Source: Gammaproteobacteria bacterium (GTDB lineage Bacteria; Pseudomonadota; Gammaproteobacteria; Thiohalobacterales; Thiohalobacteraceae). From it: DNA of 61,914 nucleotides. The notes beneath the pieces were generated by a model. It was not told the DNA's origin and searched no databases. It saw only the letters and a list, made by a program, of their open reading frames with translations. The position numbers were made by a program, and so were the translations under genes. Numbering within the stretch: position 1 is the stretch's first letter; each line of letters opens with the position of its first letter. Shown here in pieces: positions 49,731-58,231 of this stretch. The stretch covers positions 1 through 61,914 of the forward strand of contig JAHJQQ010000001.1 of assembly GCA_018819175.1 (NCBI GenBank). Direction: 5' to 3'.

Positions 49731-50467
49731 GCCAGCAGCATCCCGTAACCCATGACGAAAATCATCGGCGTAAGCGAAGCGAGCGCAATCAATCCAAAAC
49801 CATCGATCATCGGATTGCGGCCCTTGATCGACATGGCCAGACCAACACCCAAAGCCGTGACCAGTGGCACAGTGATGGTCGACGTGGTTACACCGCCGGA
49901 ATCATAAGCGATGCCGATAATCGATTCAGGGGCGAAGGCGGTCATAATCACAATTCCCAGATAGCCGCCCATGATCAGATAATGCAGAGGCCAGCCTTTG
50001 AGGATGCGCAGCACACCGATCACGATGGCGAACCCGACCGATATCGCCACCGTCAGGCGCAGACCGAAGGCATAGTCTGCCTGCGCCGCGTTATCGGATT
50101 GGATCATGCCGCCCTCTGCCGCGACTTGGGCGGCCTCATTCGCCACGGCAATCAGCGCCGGTTCCGCCACGGTGGTGCCGAACCCCAAGGCAAACGCGAA
50201 CAGCAGCAGCCAGGCCACACTACCCTTACGCGCAAAGGCATAGGCCATGCTCTCACCAATCGGGAACAGGCCCAGCTCCAGACCCCGAATAAATAAAGTC
50301 AGACCCAATACAACGTAGACGCTCCCGACAAGTATCTGACCAAGATTGGGAATCGGCTGCTGCAACACCACCAGTTGAAAAAATCCGATGACAATAAAGA
50401 TAGGCGCAAGATCGCGCAGACTGTCACGCAGGGTGCGCCAGAAGGCCCACAGTTGTTTGATCAACAC
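49727..50467 (-). CDS. DUF1538 membrane protein, first copy
   Basis: This 246-residue DUF1538 protein is homologous to the downstream product and is the first gene of the run DUF1538-DUF1538-PII-CBS-channel on the - strand. Hydrophobic segments are at about 18-36, 45-65, 82-106, 135-160, 165-190 and 220-245. Its C-terminal segment has GRNPMIDGFGLIALASL, matched by GRSPMLDGFGLIAFASL in the second copy. The glycine-rich YDSGGVTTSTITVP motif may form an ion-binding re-entrant loop; that is a guess based on composition. Confidence 0.82.
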   Translation of the reverse strand: MLIKQLWAFWRTLRDSLRDLAPIFIVIGFFQLVVLQQPIPNLGQILVGSVYVVLGLTLFIRGLELGLFPIGESMAYAFARKGSVAWLLLFAFALGFGTTVAEPALIAVANEAAQVAAEGGMIQSDNAAQADYAFGLRLTVAISVGFAIVIGVLRILKGWPLHYLIMGGYLGIVIMTAFAPESIIGIAYDSGGVTTSTITVPLVTALGVGLAMSIKGRNPMIDGFGLIALASLTPMIFVMGYGMLLA

Positions 50468-51033
50468 ATCACCTCGGCATAGGGAAGGCGGGCTAAGGAA
50501 ACTCTGATTAGTTTATATCAGACTACTAAATGGCCTCCTGCCATACACAAAGCCGCCAACTCACAGAAGAACCGCATTTTATGGTTACATTAACCTGCCG
50601 GCAGCTCCGCAACGATGACCTGGATCAGACAAATGCAGGGACAGGCTCAGGGCTGACGGACCTGGACGATCTACCGTCCCCAGTTACCGGGACATGAACG
50701 CCGCAGCGCGATGATGCACTTCTGCCCCGCACTGTTTTAAGGAACCCCTGATTAATTCACTGAAGCGGCATCTGCCGCGTTGCAGCCGGGCTCAAAATAC
50801 TCATTTACTGCATGTAAACTCCGTTTTTTCGCCCGTCTGCGCCTTGCATCTGCTCGCTTGATCAAATTAATCAGAGGTTCCTTAATCGTGATTCAGGATA
50901 GTTGTTAATTACGGGTATTGAATTGCTGCGCAATGCCTGGTGAGTTAGGCAAACAACGCCCACTCTGTATTGAATACTCATAATAAATGCCCACAGATTT
51001 CGCCACTACCGAGCCCGCGTGTACAATCCCGGC
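50468..51033. other. Intergenic region with a MITE-like element
   Basis: About 565 bases lie between the DUF1538 operon and the protease gene. The main structure is the MITE-like element at 50736-50884. A further 'aggaaactctgatta' end-like phrase is at about 50498-50512. No gene is seen. Confidence 0.55.
50736..50884. repeat. MITE-like element with inverted ends
   Basis: The left end 'ttaaggaacccctgattaatt' (about 50738-50758) and the right end 'aattaatcagaggttccttaa' (about 50864-50884) are near-perfect reverse complements and enclose about 105 bases without a gene. The left end matches the sequence before the IS5-type transposase remnant at 40448-40471, so this is probably a non-autonomous derivative of that IS family. 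Confidence 0.75.
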
Positions 51034-51573
51034 ATGCGCCATGACCCCGAACAGCACACTCCACACCGACTCGGTCGAGGCATGATCATCCTGGGCTGGA
51101 TCCTCGCCCTGGGACTGCTCACCCTGCTTTCCGACAACTGGCTGGAGAGTGAGCGCAATCCCAACCGGCAGGTATTGAGCCGCGTCAGTACGGATGGCAC
51201 ACCCGAAGTGGTCTTGCAGCGCAACCGCTTCGGTCACTATGTGGCCACCGGACGCATCAACGGCGAAGCCGTGGAGTTCATGGTCGATACCGGCGCCAGC
51301 GATGTCTCGGTGCCGGGCAGCCTCGCCGCGCAGCTGGGCCTGAAACGTGGCGCACCGATGCGCTATCAGACCGCCAACGGCACCATCACCGGTTTCCTCA
51401 CCCACATCGACCGCCTGGAGCTGGGCAATCTCGTTTTGCATAACGTGCCGGCAAGCATCAACCCCGCCTATCAGGAAGACGATATCCTGCTCGGCATGAG
51501 TGTACTCAAACGATTGGAATTCACTCAGCGCGGGGATACGCTGACGTTGCGGCCCTTGGTGACTACTCCATAA
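51034..51573 (+). CDS. Retropepsin-like membrane-anchored aspartic protease
   Basis: This 179-residue protein has a single N-terminal membrane anchor (about 17-36, IILGWILALGLLTLLSD) and a periplasmic retropepsin domain of the clan AA family often annotated TIGR02281. The catalytic triad FMVDTGASDVSVP lies near residue 90, and a flap-like segment GRINGEAVEF precedes it. The C-terminal ILLGMSVLKRLEFTQRG completes the domain. It probably works as a dimer, as each chain has one DTGA. The ATG at 51034 is preferred over the GTG at 51019. Its target is unknown. Confidence 0.85.
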   Translation: MRHDPEQHTPHRLGRGMIILGWILALGLLTLLSDNWLESERNPNRQVLSRVSTDGTPEVVLQRNRFGHYVATGRINGEAVEFMVDTGASDVSVPGSLAAQLGLKRGAPMRYQTANGTITGFLTHIDRLELGNLVLHNVPASINPAYQEDDILLGMSVLKRLEFTQRGDTLTLRPLVTTP

Positions 51574-51619
51574 CCATCGAGCCATGCGCTATAGTCTGTC
51601 TCGCTGCCGGCGTTTAAAA

Positions 51620-51740
51620 AATAATTCCTTCTCCCTCTCGGGAGAAGGCCAGGATGAGAGAATCAATATTCGTGCGTTTTGCCGGTTATTATCCCCTCTC
51701 CCCAACCCTCTCCCGGAGGGAGAGGGTGATTTACTCCCCC
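51620..51740. repeat. 'ccctctccc' palindromic repeat
   Basis: The palindromes 'ttctccctctcgggagaag' and 'ccctctcccggagggagaggg' lie here. Relatives occur at about 27111-27151 and at the very end of the window (61894-61914). They are short intergenic hairpins of a repeated family. Confidence 0.6.
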
Positions 51741-51946
51741 TGGAATAATCACAACAAAACCTGGACACCCACATGAATGAACTGCTGACTTGGCTGACCG
51801 AACACAGCGGTACACTCTCCGGACTGCTCTCCCGGAGGGAGAGGGAGATTTACTCCCCTGGAATAATCACAACAAAACCTGGATGCCCACATGAATGAAC
51901 TGCTGACTTGGCTGACCGAACAAAGCGGCGCACTCTCCGGCCTGCT
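51709..51946 (+). repeat. Tandem duplication of the symporter 5' end
   Basis: A segment of about 118-119 bases beginning 'ctctcccggagggagaggg' at 51708 recurs from 51827. It includes the upstream palindrome, the leader 'ggaataatcacaacaaaacctgga', an ATG and the first 18-19 codons of the Na+/alanine symporter gene. The second copy runs into the full gene; the first runs into the second copy. The copies differ at several positions. Confidence 0.9.
51773..51898 (+). CDS. Short leader frame made by the duplication
   Basis: The ATG of the first duplicate copy opens a frame of 41 codons that starts MNELLTWLTEHSGTLSGLL, like the symporter itself. It then leaves the symporter frame into SRREREIYSPG and stops at 51896-51898. 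The stop lies just inside the real gene, whose ATG is at 51891, so ribosomes ending the leader could reinitiate there. Whether it is translated is unknown. Confidence 0.4.
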   Translation: MNELLTWLTEHSGTLSGLLSRREREIYSPGIITTKPGCPHE

Positions 51947-53261
51947 GTGGGGCAGCCCGATCACGCTGATGGTGCTCCTGGGTACCGGTCTGTATCTGAC
52001 GCTGCGCATGGGTTTTGTTCAGCTGCGCGGATTTCGCCACGCGACACATCTGGTCAGCGGCAAATACACCGACCCGCAACATGTCGGAGAGGTATCGCAT
52101 TTCCAGGCATTGTCCACTGCACTCTCGGCTACCGTCGGTACCGGCAATATCGCGGGCGTGGCCACGGCGATTTCGCTCGGCGGTCCCGGCGCATTGTTCT
52201 GGATGTGGGTGACCGCCTTCCTGGGTATGGCGACCAAGTTTGCCGAATGCACCTTGTCACTCAAGTTCCGCGAAGTCAGTCCCACGGGCGAAATCTCCGG
52301 CGGACCGATGTACACCCTGTTGCACGGCCTCAAGATGAAACGTACCGCCGTGCTGTTCGCCGTCTTCGCGCTGATTGCCTCATTCGGTATCGGCAATATG
52401 GTGCAGGCCAACTCGGTCGTCGATGGTGTCAGCTACATCTTTCCCGAGGCGCGCGAATACGCCTGGCTGTTCGGCTTGATCATGGCCACACTGGTCAGCC
52501 TGGTCATTATCGGTGGCGTCAAACGTATCGCTCGCGTGGCCGCGATATTGGTGCCGTTCATGGCGCTCTTCTATATCGTCGGCTCATTGCTGGTGCTGTT
52601 CAATCATGCCGCCGACATCCCGGCTGCGTTATCCACGATTATCAACAGCGCCTTGAATGTCGAAGCCGTGGGCGCCGCGGCCGTCGGCGAGGCCATCCGC
52701 TGGGGTGTGGCGCGCGGCCTGTTTTCCAATGAAGCCGGATTGGGTTCGTCGCCGATGGCGCACGCTGCCGCACGCACCAATGAACCGGTGCGCGAAGGCC
52801 TGGTTGCCATGCTGGAGCCCTTCATCGATACGCTGGTGATCTGCAGCATGACCGGTCTGGTGATCATCGTCACCGGCAGCTATATCGACCGACCGGATCA
52901 TCTGGTCGGCGCGGCGCTGACGGCGCATGCCTACTCGGAAACACTCGGCGCCGCCGGTGCCTGGGTGGTCGGCGGCGGCCTGACCTTATTCGCCTTCTCG
53001 ACCATCATCTCCTGGTCCTATTACGGCGACCGCTCGGCGCGCTTCCTGTTCGGTGAAGCGGCGGTGATGCCTTATCGGGTGGTGTACTCATTGCTGGTGG
53101 TATTCGGCGCCGCCGTGCCGCTGCAACTGGTCTGGAACTTCGCCGACGTGGCCAATATCCTGATGGCGGTTCCGAACCTGATCGCACTGATACTGCTCGC
53201 CGGTCTGGTCAAGAAACTCAAGAACGACTATTTTTCACGCAAGCACATACCGACGAGATAA
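51891..53261 (+). CDS. Sodium:alanine/glycine symporter (AGCS family)
   Basis: This 456-residue membrane protein imports alanine or glycine with Na+. About eleven hydrophobic segments are visible. Family signatures include ALSTALSATVGTGNIAGVAT near residue 75, GPGALFWMWVTAFLGMATKF near 98, and NEAGLGSSPMAHAAARTNEP near 285. The length is normal. The first 18 codons and the upstream leader exist in an extra copy directly before the gene (51773). It is not in an obvious operon. Phrase-like inverted repeats follow its 3' end. Confidence 0.93.
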   Translation: MNELLTWLTEQSGALSGLLWGSPITLMVLLGTGLYLTLRMGFVQLRGFRHATHLVSGKYTDPQHVGEVSHFQALSTALSATVGTGNIAGVATAISLGGPGALFWMWVTAFLGMATKFAECTLSLKFREVSPTGEISGGPMYTLLHGLKMKRTAVLFAVFALIASFGIGNMVQANSVVDGVSYIFPEAREYAWLFGLIMATLVSLVIIGGVKRIARVAAILVPFMALFYIVGSLLVLFNHAADIPAALSTIINSALNVEAVGAAAVGEAIRWGVARGLFSNEAGLGSSPMAHAAARTNEPVREGLVAMLEPFIDTLVICSMTGLVIIVTGSYIDRPDHLVGAALTAHAYSETLGAAGAWVVGGGLTLFAFSTIISWSYYGDRSARFLFGEAAVMPYRVVYSLLVVFGAAVPLQLVWNFADVANILMAVPNLIALILLAGLVKKLKNDYFSRKHIPTR

Positions 53262-53270
53262 TTCTTTTTT

Positions 53271-53503
53271 GAACCGCCAAGACGCCAAGGACGCCAAGTA
53301 AGAAAGTTTGGAACCGCCAAGACGCCAAGAACGCCAAGATAATTTATTGTTATTGGCGTTGTCTGGATCGCTCACCAACACATCAAGATTTCGGCATTGG
53401 CATCTAGTACAACGAAAAAGCCTAATTAAGATTTCTTGGCGTTCTTGGCGTCTTGGCGGTTCAAATAAAGATTTTCTTGGCGGCCTTGGCGTCTTGGCGG
53501 TTC
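53271..53503. repeat. Phrase-like inverted repeats ('gccaagacgccaag')
   Basis: Copies of 'gaaccgccaagacgccaag' occur in direct orientation at 53271-53298 and 53311-53339, and as reverse complements at 53434-53462 and about 53474-53503. The arms 53311-53339 and 53434-53462 are exact 29-base complements. They would form a long hairpin between the symporter and FKBP genes. Confidence 0.85.
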
Positions 53504-53567
53504 AATAGTTTTTTTATGTTGATCAGCCTGACGATTCGACTAACAGATATATCTACGGAGACATGAC

Positions 53568-53918
53568 ATGACTGAACAGACCACAGCGAGCGGGCTGCGC
53601 TACGAAGATCTGACCGTCGGCAATGGCACTGAGGCCACCGGCCGCGGCCAGACCGTGCTGGTGCATTACACGGGTTGGCTGGAAGACGGCACCAAGTTCG
53701 ATTCCAGTCTTGATCGCAACGACCCGTTCAGCTTTCCGCTGGATTGCAGCTACGTCATCAAAGGTTGGGACGAAGGCGTCAAGGGCATGAAGGTTGGCGG
53801 CAAGCGCAAACTCACCATCCCGTCCAACCTGGGTTATGGTGAACGTGGCGCCGGCGGCGTGATCCCACCCAATGCCACCCTTATCTTCGAAGTCGAGTTG
53901 CTGGAAATTTCCGAGTAA
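53568..53918 (+). CDS. FKBP-type peptidyl-prolyl cis-trans isomerase
   Basis: This 116-residue stand-alone FKBP catalyses proline isomerisation. It shows the standard elements: VLVHYTGWLEDGTKFDSSLD, FSFPLDCSYVIKGWDEGVKG (active-site region with Val-Ile and Trp) and LTIPSNLGYGERGAGGVIPP. There is no signal peptide, so it acts in the cytoplasm. Its stop overlaps the nadC start (TAATG at 53916-53920), which suggests co-translation; a functional link between the two is not known. Confidence 0.95.
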   Translation: MTEQTTASGLRYEDLTVGNGTEATGRGQTVLVHYTGWLEDGTKFDSSLDRNDPFSFPLDCSYVIKGWDEGVKGMKVGGKRKLTIPSNLGYGERGAGGVIPPNATLIFEVELLEISE

Positions 53919-54760
53919 TGCTTCTTGAGGCCATGGGACTGCATATTCAGTCCACTGTGCGGCGGGTACTGATCGAGGATATCGGCAGCGGTGACGTGAC
54001 CGCTGCGCTGATCCCTGAAGACGCCCGCGCCACCGCGCGGGTCATCAGTCGTGAAGCCGCCGTGCTGTGCGGTAGCGCCTGGTTCGATGCGGTATTCGCG
54101 GAACTCGATGAACGCATCCATGTCACCTGGAATGCAGCCGATGGCGCGCGCGTACAACCCGATCAGGTCTTATGTACCCTATCGGGTCCGGCACGCGCCC
54201 TGCTGACCGGCGAGCGCGCCGCGCTCAATCTTTTGCAAACACTGTCCGGCACGGCCACCCGCGCCGCGCAGTATGCCGATGCGGTGCAGGGCCTGCCGGT
54301 ACGCGTGCTCGACACCCGCAAGACCTTGCCGGGCCTGCGCATGGAACAGAAATATGCCGTGCGCACCGGCGGCTGCCATAATCACCGCCACGGTCTTTAC
54401 GATGGTATTCTTATCAAGGAAAACCACATTGCCGCGGCCGGTTCGATCACCGCCGCTATAACCACAGCACGCGCACTCAATACGCAACTGCCGATTGAGG
54501 TCGAGGTGGAAAACCTGCAACAGGCGCAGGAGGGTTTGACTGCCGGTGCGGACATTCTACTGCTCGACAATTTCGACCTGGATGGCCTGCGCAACGCGGT
54601 GGCGCTCAATGCCGGCCGTATCAAGCTGGAGGCCTCCGGCGGGGTGACCCTCGCGAATATCCGGGGCATCGCCGAAACCGGCGTGGATTTCATCTCCACC
54701 GGCGCGCTCACCAAGGACCTGCTGTCTATCGATCTCTCCATGCGTTTTGTAGGTATATAG
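53918..54760 (+). CDS. nadC: Nicotinate-nucleotide pyrophosphorylase (carboxylating)
   Basis: NadC (quinolinate phosphoribosyltransferase) makes nicotinate mononucleotide from quinolinate and PRPP in NAD synthesis. The 280-residue protein has typical segments: EDIGSGDVTAALIPEDA near residue 19, GERAALNLLQTLSGTATRAA near 95, the active-site LDTRKTLPGLRMEQKYAV near 128, HNHRHGLYDGILIKENHI near 150, and EVEVENLQQA and EASGGVTLANI at the end. It overlaps the FKBP gene by one base. Confidence 0.96.
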   Translation: MLLEAMGLHIQSTVRRVLIEDIGSGDVTAALIPEDARATARVISREAAVLCGSAWFDAVFAELDERIHVTWNAADGARVQPDQVLCTLSGPARALLTGERAALNLLQTLSGTATRAAQYADAVQGLPVRVLDTRKTLPGLRMEQKYAVRTGGCHNHRHGLYDGILIKENHIAAAGSITAAITTARALNTQLPIEVEVENLQQAQEGLTAGADILLLDNFDLDGLRNAVALNAGRIKLEASGGVTLANIRGIAETGVDFISTGALTKDLLSIDLSMRFVGI

Positions 54761-54921
54761 CACGGGGGTGATGGGGTAACATGCCTGCCCACAGACCCAG
54801 GGATTGCCTAGGCAGATTGTTCTTGAACCTGGCTTGCAGAAGACTACACTTTTAACTTCGTTAACCGCATTTAACCACAGCGTGTCAGCGCTGGAATTCA
54901 ATTCCATAGGAGCTCAAACGT

Positions 54922-55137
54922 ATGGCCGGTGTATACAGCAATCGAGCAGACTCGCTCGTAAAGAAAGATGAGGACAAGGGCTACCAGATCGGGTGGAAAC
55001 TGAAATACGGCTTTCAGAGATCACATCTCGACGGCGAGATGACCTACGGCGAGGCCAGGAAGAAGGCCGCTGAACTTCAGGCCAAAGAACCCGAAAAGGT
55101 TTTCTGGGCCGAAATGATTATGGACCCGAAGTTTTAA
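54922..55137 (+). CDS. Small uncharacterised protein, 71 residues
   Basis: This charged 71-residue protein (Lys/Glu rich, no membrane segment) has an ATG preceded by AGGAG and a strong terminator after its stop, so it looks like a genuine gene. The sequence has two short strands and two helices (ending KVFWAEMIMDPKF). I recognise no family. Similar small proteins could be regulators or binding partners, but nothing here shows which. Confidence 0.65.
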   Translation: MAGVYSNRADSLVKKDEDKGYQIGWKLKYGFQRSHLDGEMTYGEARKKAAELQAKEPEKVFWAEMIMDPKF

Positions 55138-55154
55138 GATCCACTTAATCATGC

Positions 55155-55183
55155 AAAAGGCCGCCTTTCAGGCGGCCTTTTTT
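55155..55183 (+). terminator. Terminator after the 71-residue protein gene
   Basis: The perfect hairpin AAAGGCCGCC/GGCGGCCTTT with a 5-base loop is followed by further T. The A-run before it could serve the opposite strand as well. Confidence 0.88.
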
Positions 55184-55239
55184 ATGCCATCCCATCCAGA
55201 GTTATCAGCGGCTACGATAAGCGGAAGTGCAATTTCAAC

Positions 55240-55689
55240 TTAGTCTCCCTCACCCTCTCGCATTCGCCGCGCGCTCGGTCGTATACGCTTCCACATCACC
55301 CAGACGTACAGCAGCAGAGCCGTTACCTGAGCAATACCGCCAATGAGTATCAGCCCGGTTAACAATGGCATGTCGCTATAAGCGCGCGCCATCTCGCCAC
55401 TGAAACGCGCCAGCGTACCCATTAACAAAAACCAGTACACCGCCTCGATAAATACCGGCCGGTTACGTCGATCATGTTGGAGGGGTTTAGGAAACAGCCA
55501 CAGCGCCACGCCCAGAATCATGAACATGACAAAACCAACGAATACGGCATGGGTATGCGCGGAAATAACATAGGCCGGCGGCCATTCATTGAATAACTCG
55601 CGCCGGATCAACATGAACAGGCCCAGCGCCAAGCCGAGGACCAGAAACAGAATAGCTGTTTTGATGAAACGGCGGACCAGGGGCGTCAT
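55240..55689 (-). CDS. Short heme-copper oxidase subunit I-like membrane protein
   Basis: This 149-residue protein has four hydrophobic segments (about 10-28, 48-65, 82-102 and 110-132). The segment ISAHTHAVFVGFVMFMILGV with two histidines, followed by ALWLFPKP, resembles the first part of the cbb3/NorB-type subunit I family. Full-length subunits have twelve helices, so this is a small stand-alone relative, possibly heme-binding, and not a complete oxidase. No other oxidase genes lie nearby. Confidence 0.65.
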   Translation of the reverse strand: MTPLVRRFIKTAILFLVLGLALGLFMLIRRELFNEWPPAYVISAHTHAVFVGFVMFMILGVALWLFPKPLQHDRRNRPVFIEAVYWFLLMGTLARFSGEMARAYSDMPLLTGLILIGGIAQVTALLLYVWVMWKRIRPSARRMREGEGD

Positions 55690-55722
55690 GAAGTCAGGCC
55701 TGTAAAAATAGCTCTACACAAC

Positions 55723-57111
55723 TCAATCGATCTCTAATACCTCACCATGGCGCGGCTGTGTCACTTTCACCTGACGTTCACGCAGGACATCACCCAGGGT
55801 GGCGATGGACGTTTCTTCACCGTGCACCAGCGCCACCGGTGGACGGCCTTGAAAACCGCTATACCAGTCGAGCAGACCGGCCTGATCGGCATGCGCCGAG
55901 AGCCCGCCAATGGTGTGAATCTTCGCACCGACACGAATGGTCTCGCCCCACAGCCGTACATGCTTGGCACCGTCGACCAGCGCGCGGCCGAGCGTGCCGC
56001 GTGCCTGGAAGCCAACAATGATCACATGACAATCGTTACGCCAGAGATTGTGTTTGAAATGATGTTTGATGCGTCCGCCCGTGCACATGCCGCTGCCGGC
56101 GATGACCATCGCTCCGGAACGGATTTTGTTTATCGCCATCGACTGACTGGCCGTGCGACTGAAATGCAGATTCGGCAGACTGAAGGGCTCGCCATTGTGC
56201 TTACGCGATTGCGCCGCTTCTATGTCATGCAGCCGCCAATGGCGTGCGTAGACTTCCGTGGCCGCAATGGCCATGGGGCTGTCGACAAAGATGTTCCAAC
56301 TGTTGAGCCCCCAGTCCTGATAATGCTGCTGAAAGATATACAGCAGTTCCTGCGTGCGCCCCACGGCAAAGGCGGGAATCAGGATATTGCCGCGTCCCTC
56401 GCTCGCCACCCGCATGACCTCGCCTAATTCCTGCCAGGTACTGTCCCAGTCACGGTGGCAACGCTCGCCATAGGTGCTTTCCATTATCACCAGATCGGCC
56501 TGCGCCACCTTGACGGGATCGCGCAGGATCGGCGCGCCGTGATGACCGAGGTCACCGCTGAACACCAACCGGCGTTCCGCACCCTGATCCTGTACACGCA
56601 GTTCGGCAATCGCGGAGCCCAAGATGTGTCCGGCATCCCGCAACCGCAGCCAGACACCCGGGGCGATGCGCCGCTCGACGTCGTAGTCCATACCTTTGAA
56701 GTACTGCATGCAGTCCTGGGCATCGGTGACGGTGTAGAGTGGTTCGAGTAATGGCAGGCCTTTGCGTTGTCGCTTGCGGTTCTCCCACTGGACATCCTTT
56801 TCCTGCAGATGGCCGGAATCCTTGAGCATAATGCGGCACAGGTCGCGGGTGGCGCGCTGGGTGTAAATCGCCCCCCGGTAACCGGCCTTGATGAGCAGAG
56901 GCAATCGCCCGGAATGATCGAGATGGGCATGGGTCAGGACCACGGCATCGATATCACCCGGCGCAAAGGCGAACGGATCCCGATTGCGCGCCTCGTCCTT
57001 CCAACTGCCCTGGATCAGTCCGCAATCGATCAGAACCCGCGCCTGACTGGTCTCCAGCAGGAAACAGGAGCCCGTAACCTCGCGTGCCGCACCTAAAAAC
57101 CGTATCTGCAT
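55723..57111 (-). CDS. MBL-fold beta-CASP RNA nuclease
   Basis: This 462-residue metallo-beta-lactamase-fold protein has the motif His61-x-His63-x-Asp65-His66 in LTHAHLDHSGRLP, further metal ligands in FSGDLGHHGAPI, a beta-CASP domain (about 210-380) with ILIPAFAVGRTQELLY and MVIAGSGMCTGGRIKHH, and a C-terminal RMMBL region with IGGLSAHADQAGLLDW and LVHGEE. These features match the YSH1/CPSF73-like exonuclease family acting on RNA. The enzyme should use two Zn2+ ions. It appears monocistronic. Confidence 0.93.
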   Translation of the reverse strand: MQIRFLGAAREVTGSCFLLETSQARVLIDCGLIQGSWKDEARNRDPFAFAPGDIDAVVLTHAHLDHSGRLPLLIKAGYRGAIYTQRATRDLCRIMLKDSGHLQEKDVQWENRKRQRKGLPLLEPLYTVTDAQDCMQYFKGMDYDVERRIAPGVWLRLRDAGHILGSAIAELRVQDQGAERRLVFSGDLGHHGAPILRDPVKVAQADLVIMESTYGERCHRDWDSTWQELGEVMRVASEGRGNILIPAFAVGRTQELLYIFQQHYQDWGLNSWNIFVDSPMAIAATEVYARHWRLHDIEAAQSRKHNGEPFSLPNLHFSRTASQSMAINKIRSGAMVIAGSGMCTGGRIKHHFKHNLWRNDCHVIIVGFQARGTLGRALVDGAKHVRLWGETIRVGAKIHTIGGLSAHADQAGLLDWYSGFQGRPPVALVHGEETSIATLGDVLRERQVKVTQPRHGEVLEID

Positions 57112-57349
57112 AACGTCCCTCCTTTGCTTCTACCCTAATAGCTTCACAGTTTTTACGCAAAGCCACACTAGCGCAGAGTCCCGGCTCGACTGAAGCAGGT
57201 GACAGCCGCGGCGTAATTACATAACATCCTGCCAACTCAAGATTTTACTTCTCGGACCGATCATTAACCGGGAGCCGCGATCAGCCACCAGGGCGCGCGT
57301 AGCGGCATGTATCACCCGCGCTGAATGCGCCAGGGATCAACAAAGATCA
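57112..57349. other. Intergenic region between nuclease and HDOD genes
   Basis: About 240 bases hold the divergent promoters of the beta-CASP nuclease and the HDOD gene. I see no clear hairpin, repeat or promoter consensus. Confidence 0.4.
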
Positions 57350-58231
57350 ATGTCTGATAATAATGAATTGCCGCCCGCGCCGCATGCCAGCGTACAAGAC
57401 ATCCTGATGTTGCCACCCTTGCCCAGCATTGCTTACAAATTGCTGGAGCTGGTGGAGCAGGAAGACACCAACATCGCTGATCTCGCAGCCCTGATCGAAC
57501 AGGATCCGGGACTGGCCGCACGCATTATCGGCATAGCCAACTCCGCCTATTACGCCCGACCGACCGAGATCTGCTCCGTGACCGAGGCCATCGTCCGTGT
57601 CCTGGGGCTGAATCTGGTGCGCGGTATCGCCATCGGCATTGCCTTGAGCAAACCGTTCGATGCGAGCGCCTGCGCGGATTTTCAGCTTGATCGTTACTGG
57701 TATCGCGCCATGCTGACCGCGAACCTGGCAATGCGGCTTGCCCCACTCAGCAACCTCGAAGACCCGGCTCGCAAATGCCTGTTTCTGTGTGGGCTGCTGC
57801 ATAACCTGGGGCAGCTGGTACTCGTCAACGCCTTCCCCGCACGCATGTCCCAGGTCTTCAAGCAATGGGCGCAGCAGCCCGATCAAAGCCTGCTGGCATT
57901 GGAATCAAAACAGCTGGCTATTAATGAAATCGAGGCCGGCAGTATCATCGCGCGACGCTGGCAGTTACCGACCAGCGTGGCCAGCGTCATCAGTTTCCGC
58001 CGCGAACCGCAGCGCGCCTATGACACGGCAGCCTTAGTGGAACTGGTCGCTTACTGTTCTGATCTCGCAAGTAATTGGTACAGCGATCCGACAGCAGCCA
58101 GCGGGCCACTGAGCACAGCCGGCCCAGCTGTGGCGGATAGTGATCCGGAACGTTTTGCTAAACTCTTGGAGCAAGCCCGCGACAAAGAACCGGAGATTCG
58201 CAGCCTGGCCCAAGCCCTGGCCAGCGCATGA
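57350..58231 (+). CDS. HDOD-domain signalling protein
   Basis: This 293-residue protein has an HDOD domain (about 18-215) with MLPPLPSIAYKLLELVEQED, IEQDPGLAARIIGIANSAYY and VTEAIVRVLGLNLVRGIAIG. HDOD proteins lack the metal-dependent phosphohydrolase residues and act as signalling modules, often beside GGDEF proteins. It overlaps the downstream GGDEF gene by four bases (58228-58231), so the two are translationally coupled and probably act together in c-di-GMP control. Confidence 0.9.
   Translation: MSDNNELPPAPHASVQDILMLPPLPSIAYKLLELVEQEDTNIADLAALIEQDPGLAARIIGIANSAYYARPTEICSVTEAIVRVLGLNLVRGIAIGIALSKPFDASACADFQLDRYWYRAMLTANLAMRLAPLSNLEDPARKCLFLCGLLHNLGQLVLVNAFPARMSQVFKQWAQQPDQSLLALESKQLAINEIEAGSIIARRWQLPTSVASVISFRREPQRAYDTAALVELVAYCSDLASNWYSDPTAASGPLSTAGPAVADSDPERFAKLLEQARDKEPEIRSLAQALASA

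Noticed and set aside
55240..55689. Functional terminal oxidase subunit
   Set aside because: Only four of the usual twelve helices are present and no subunit II or other oxidase gene is adjacent.
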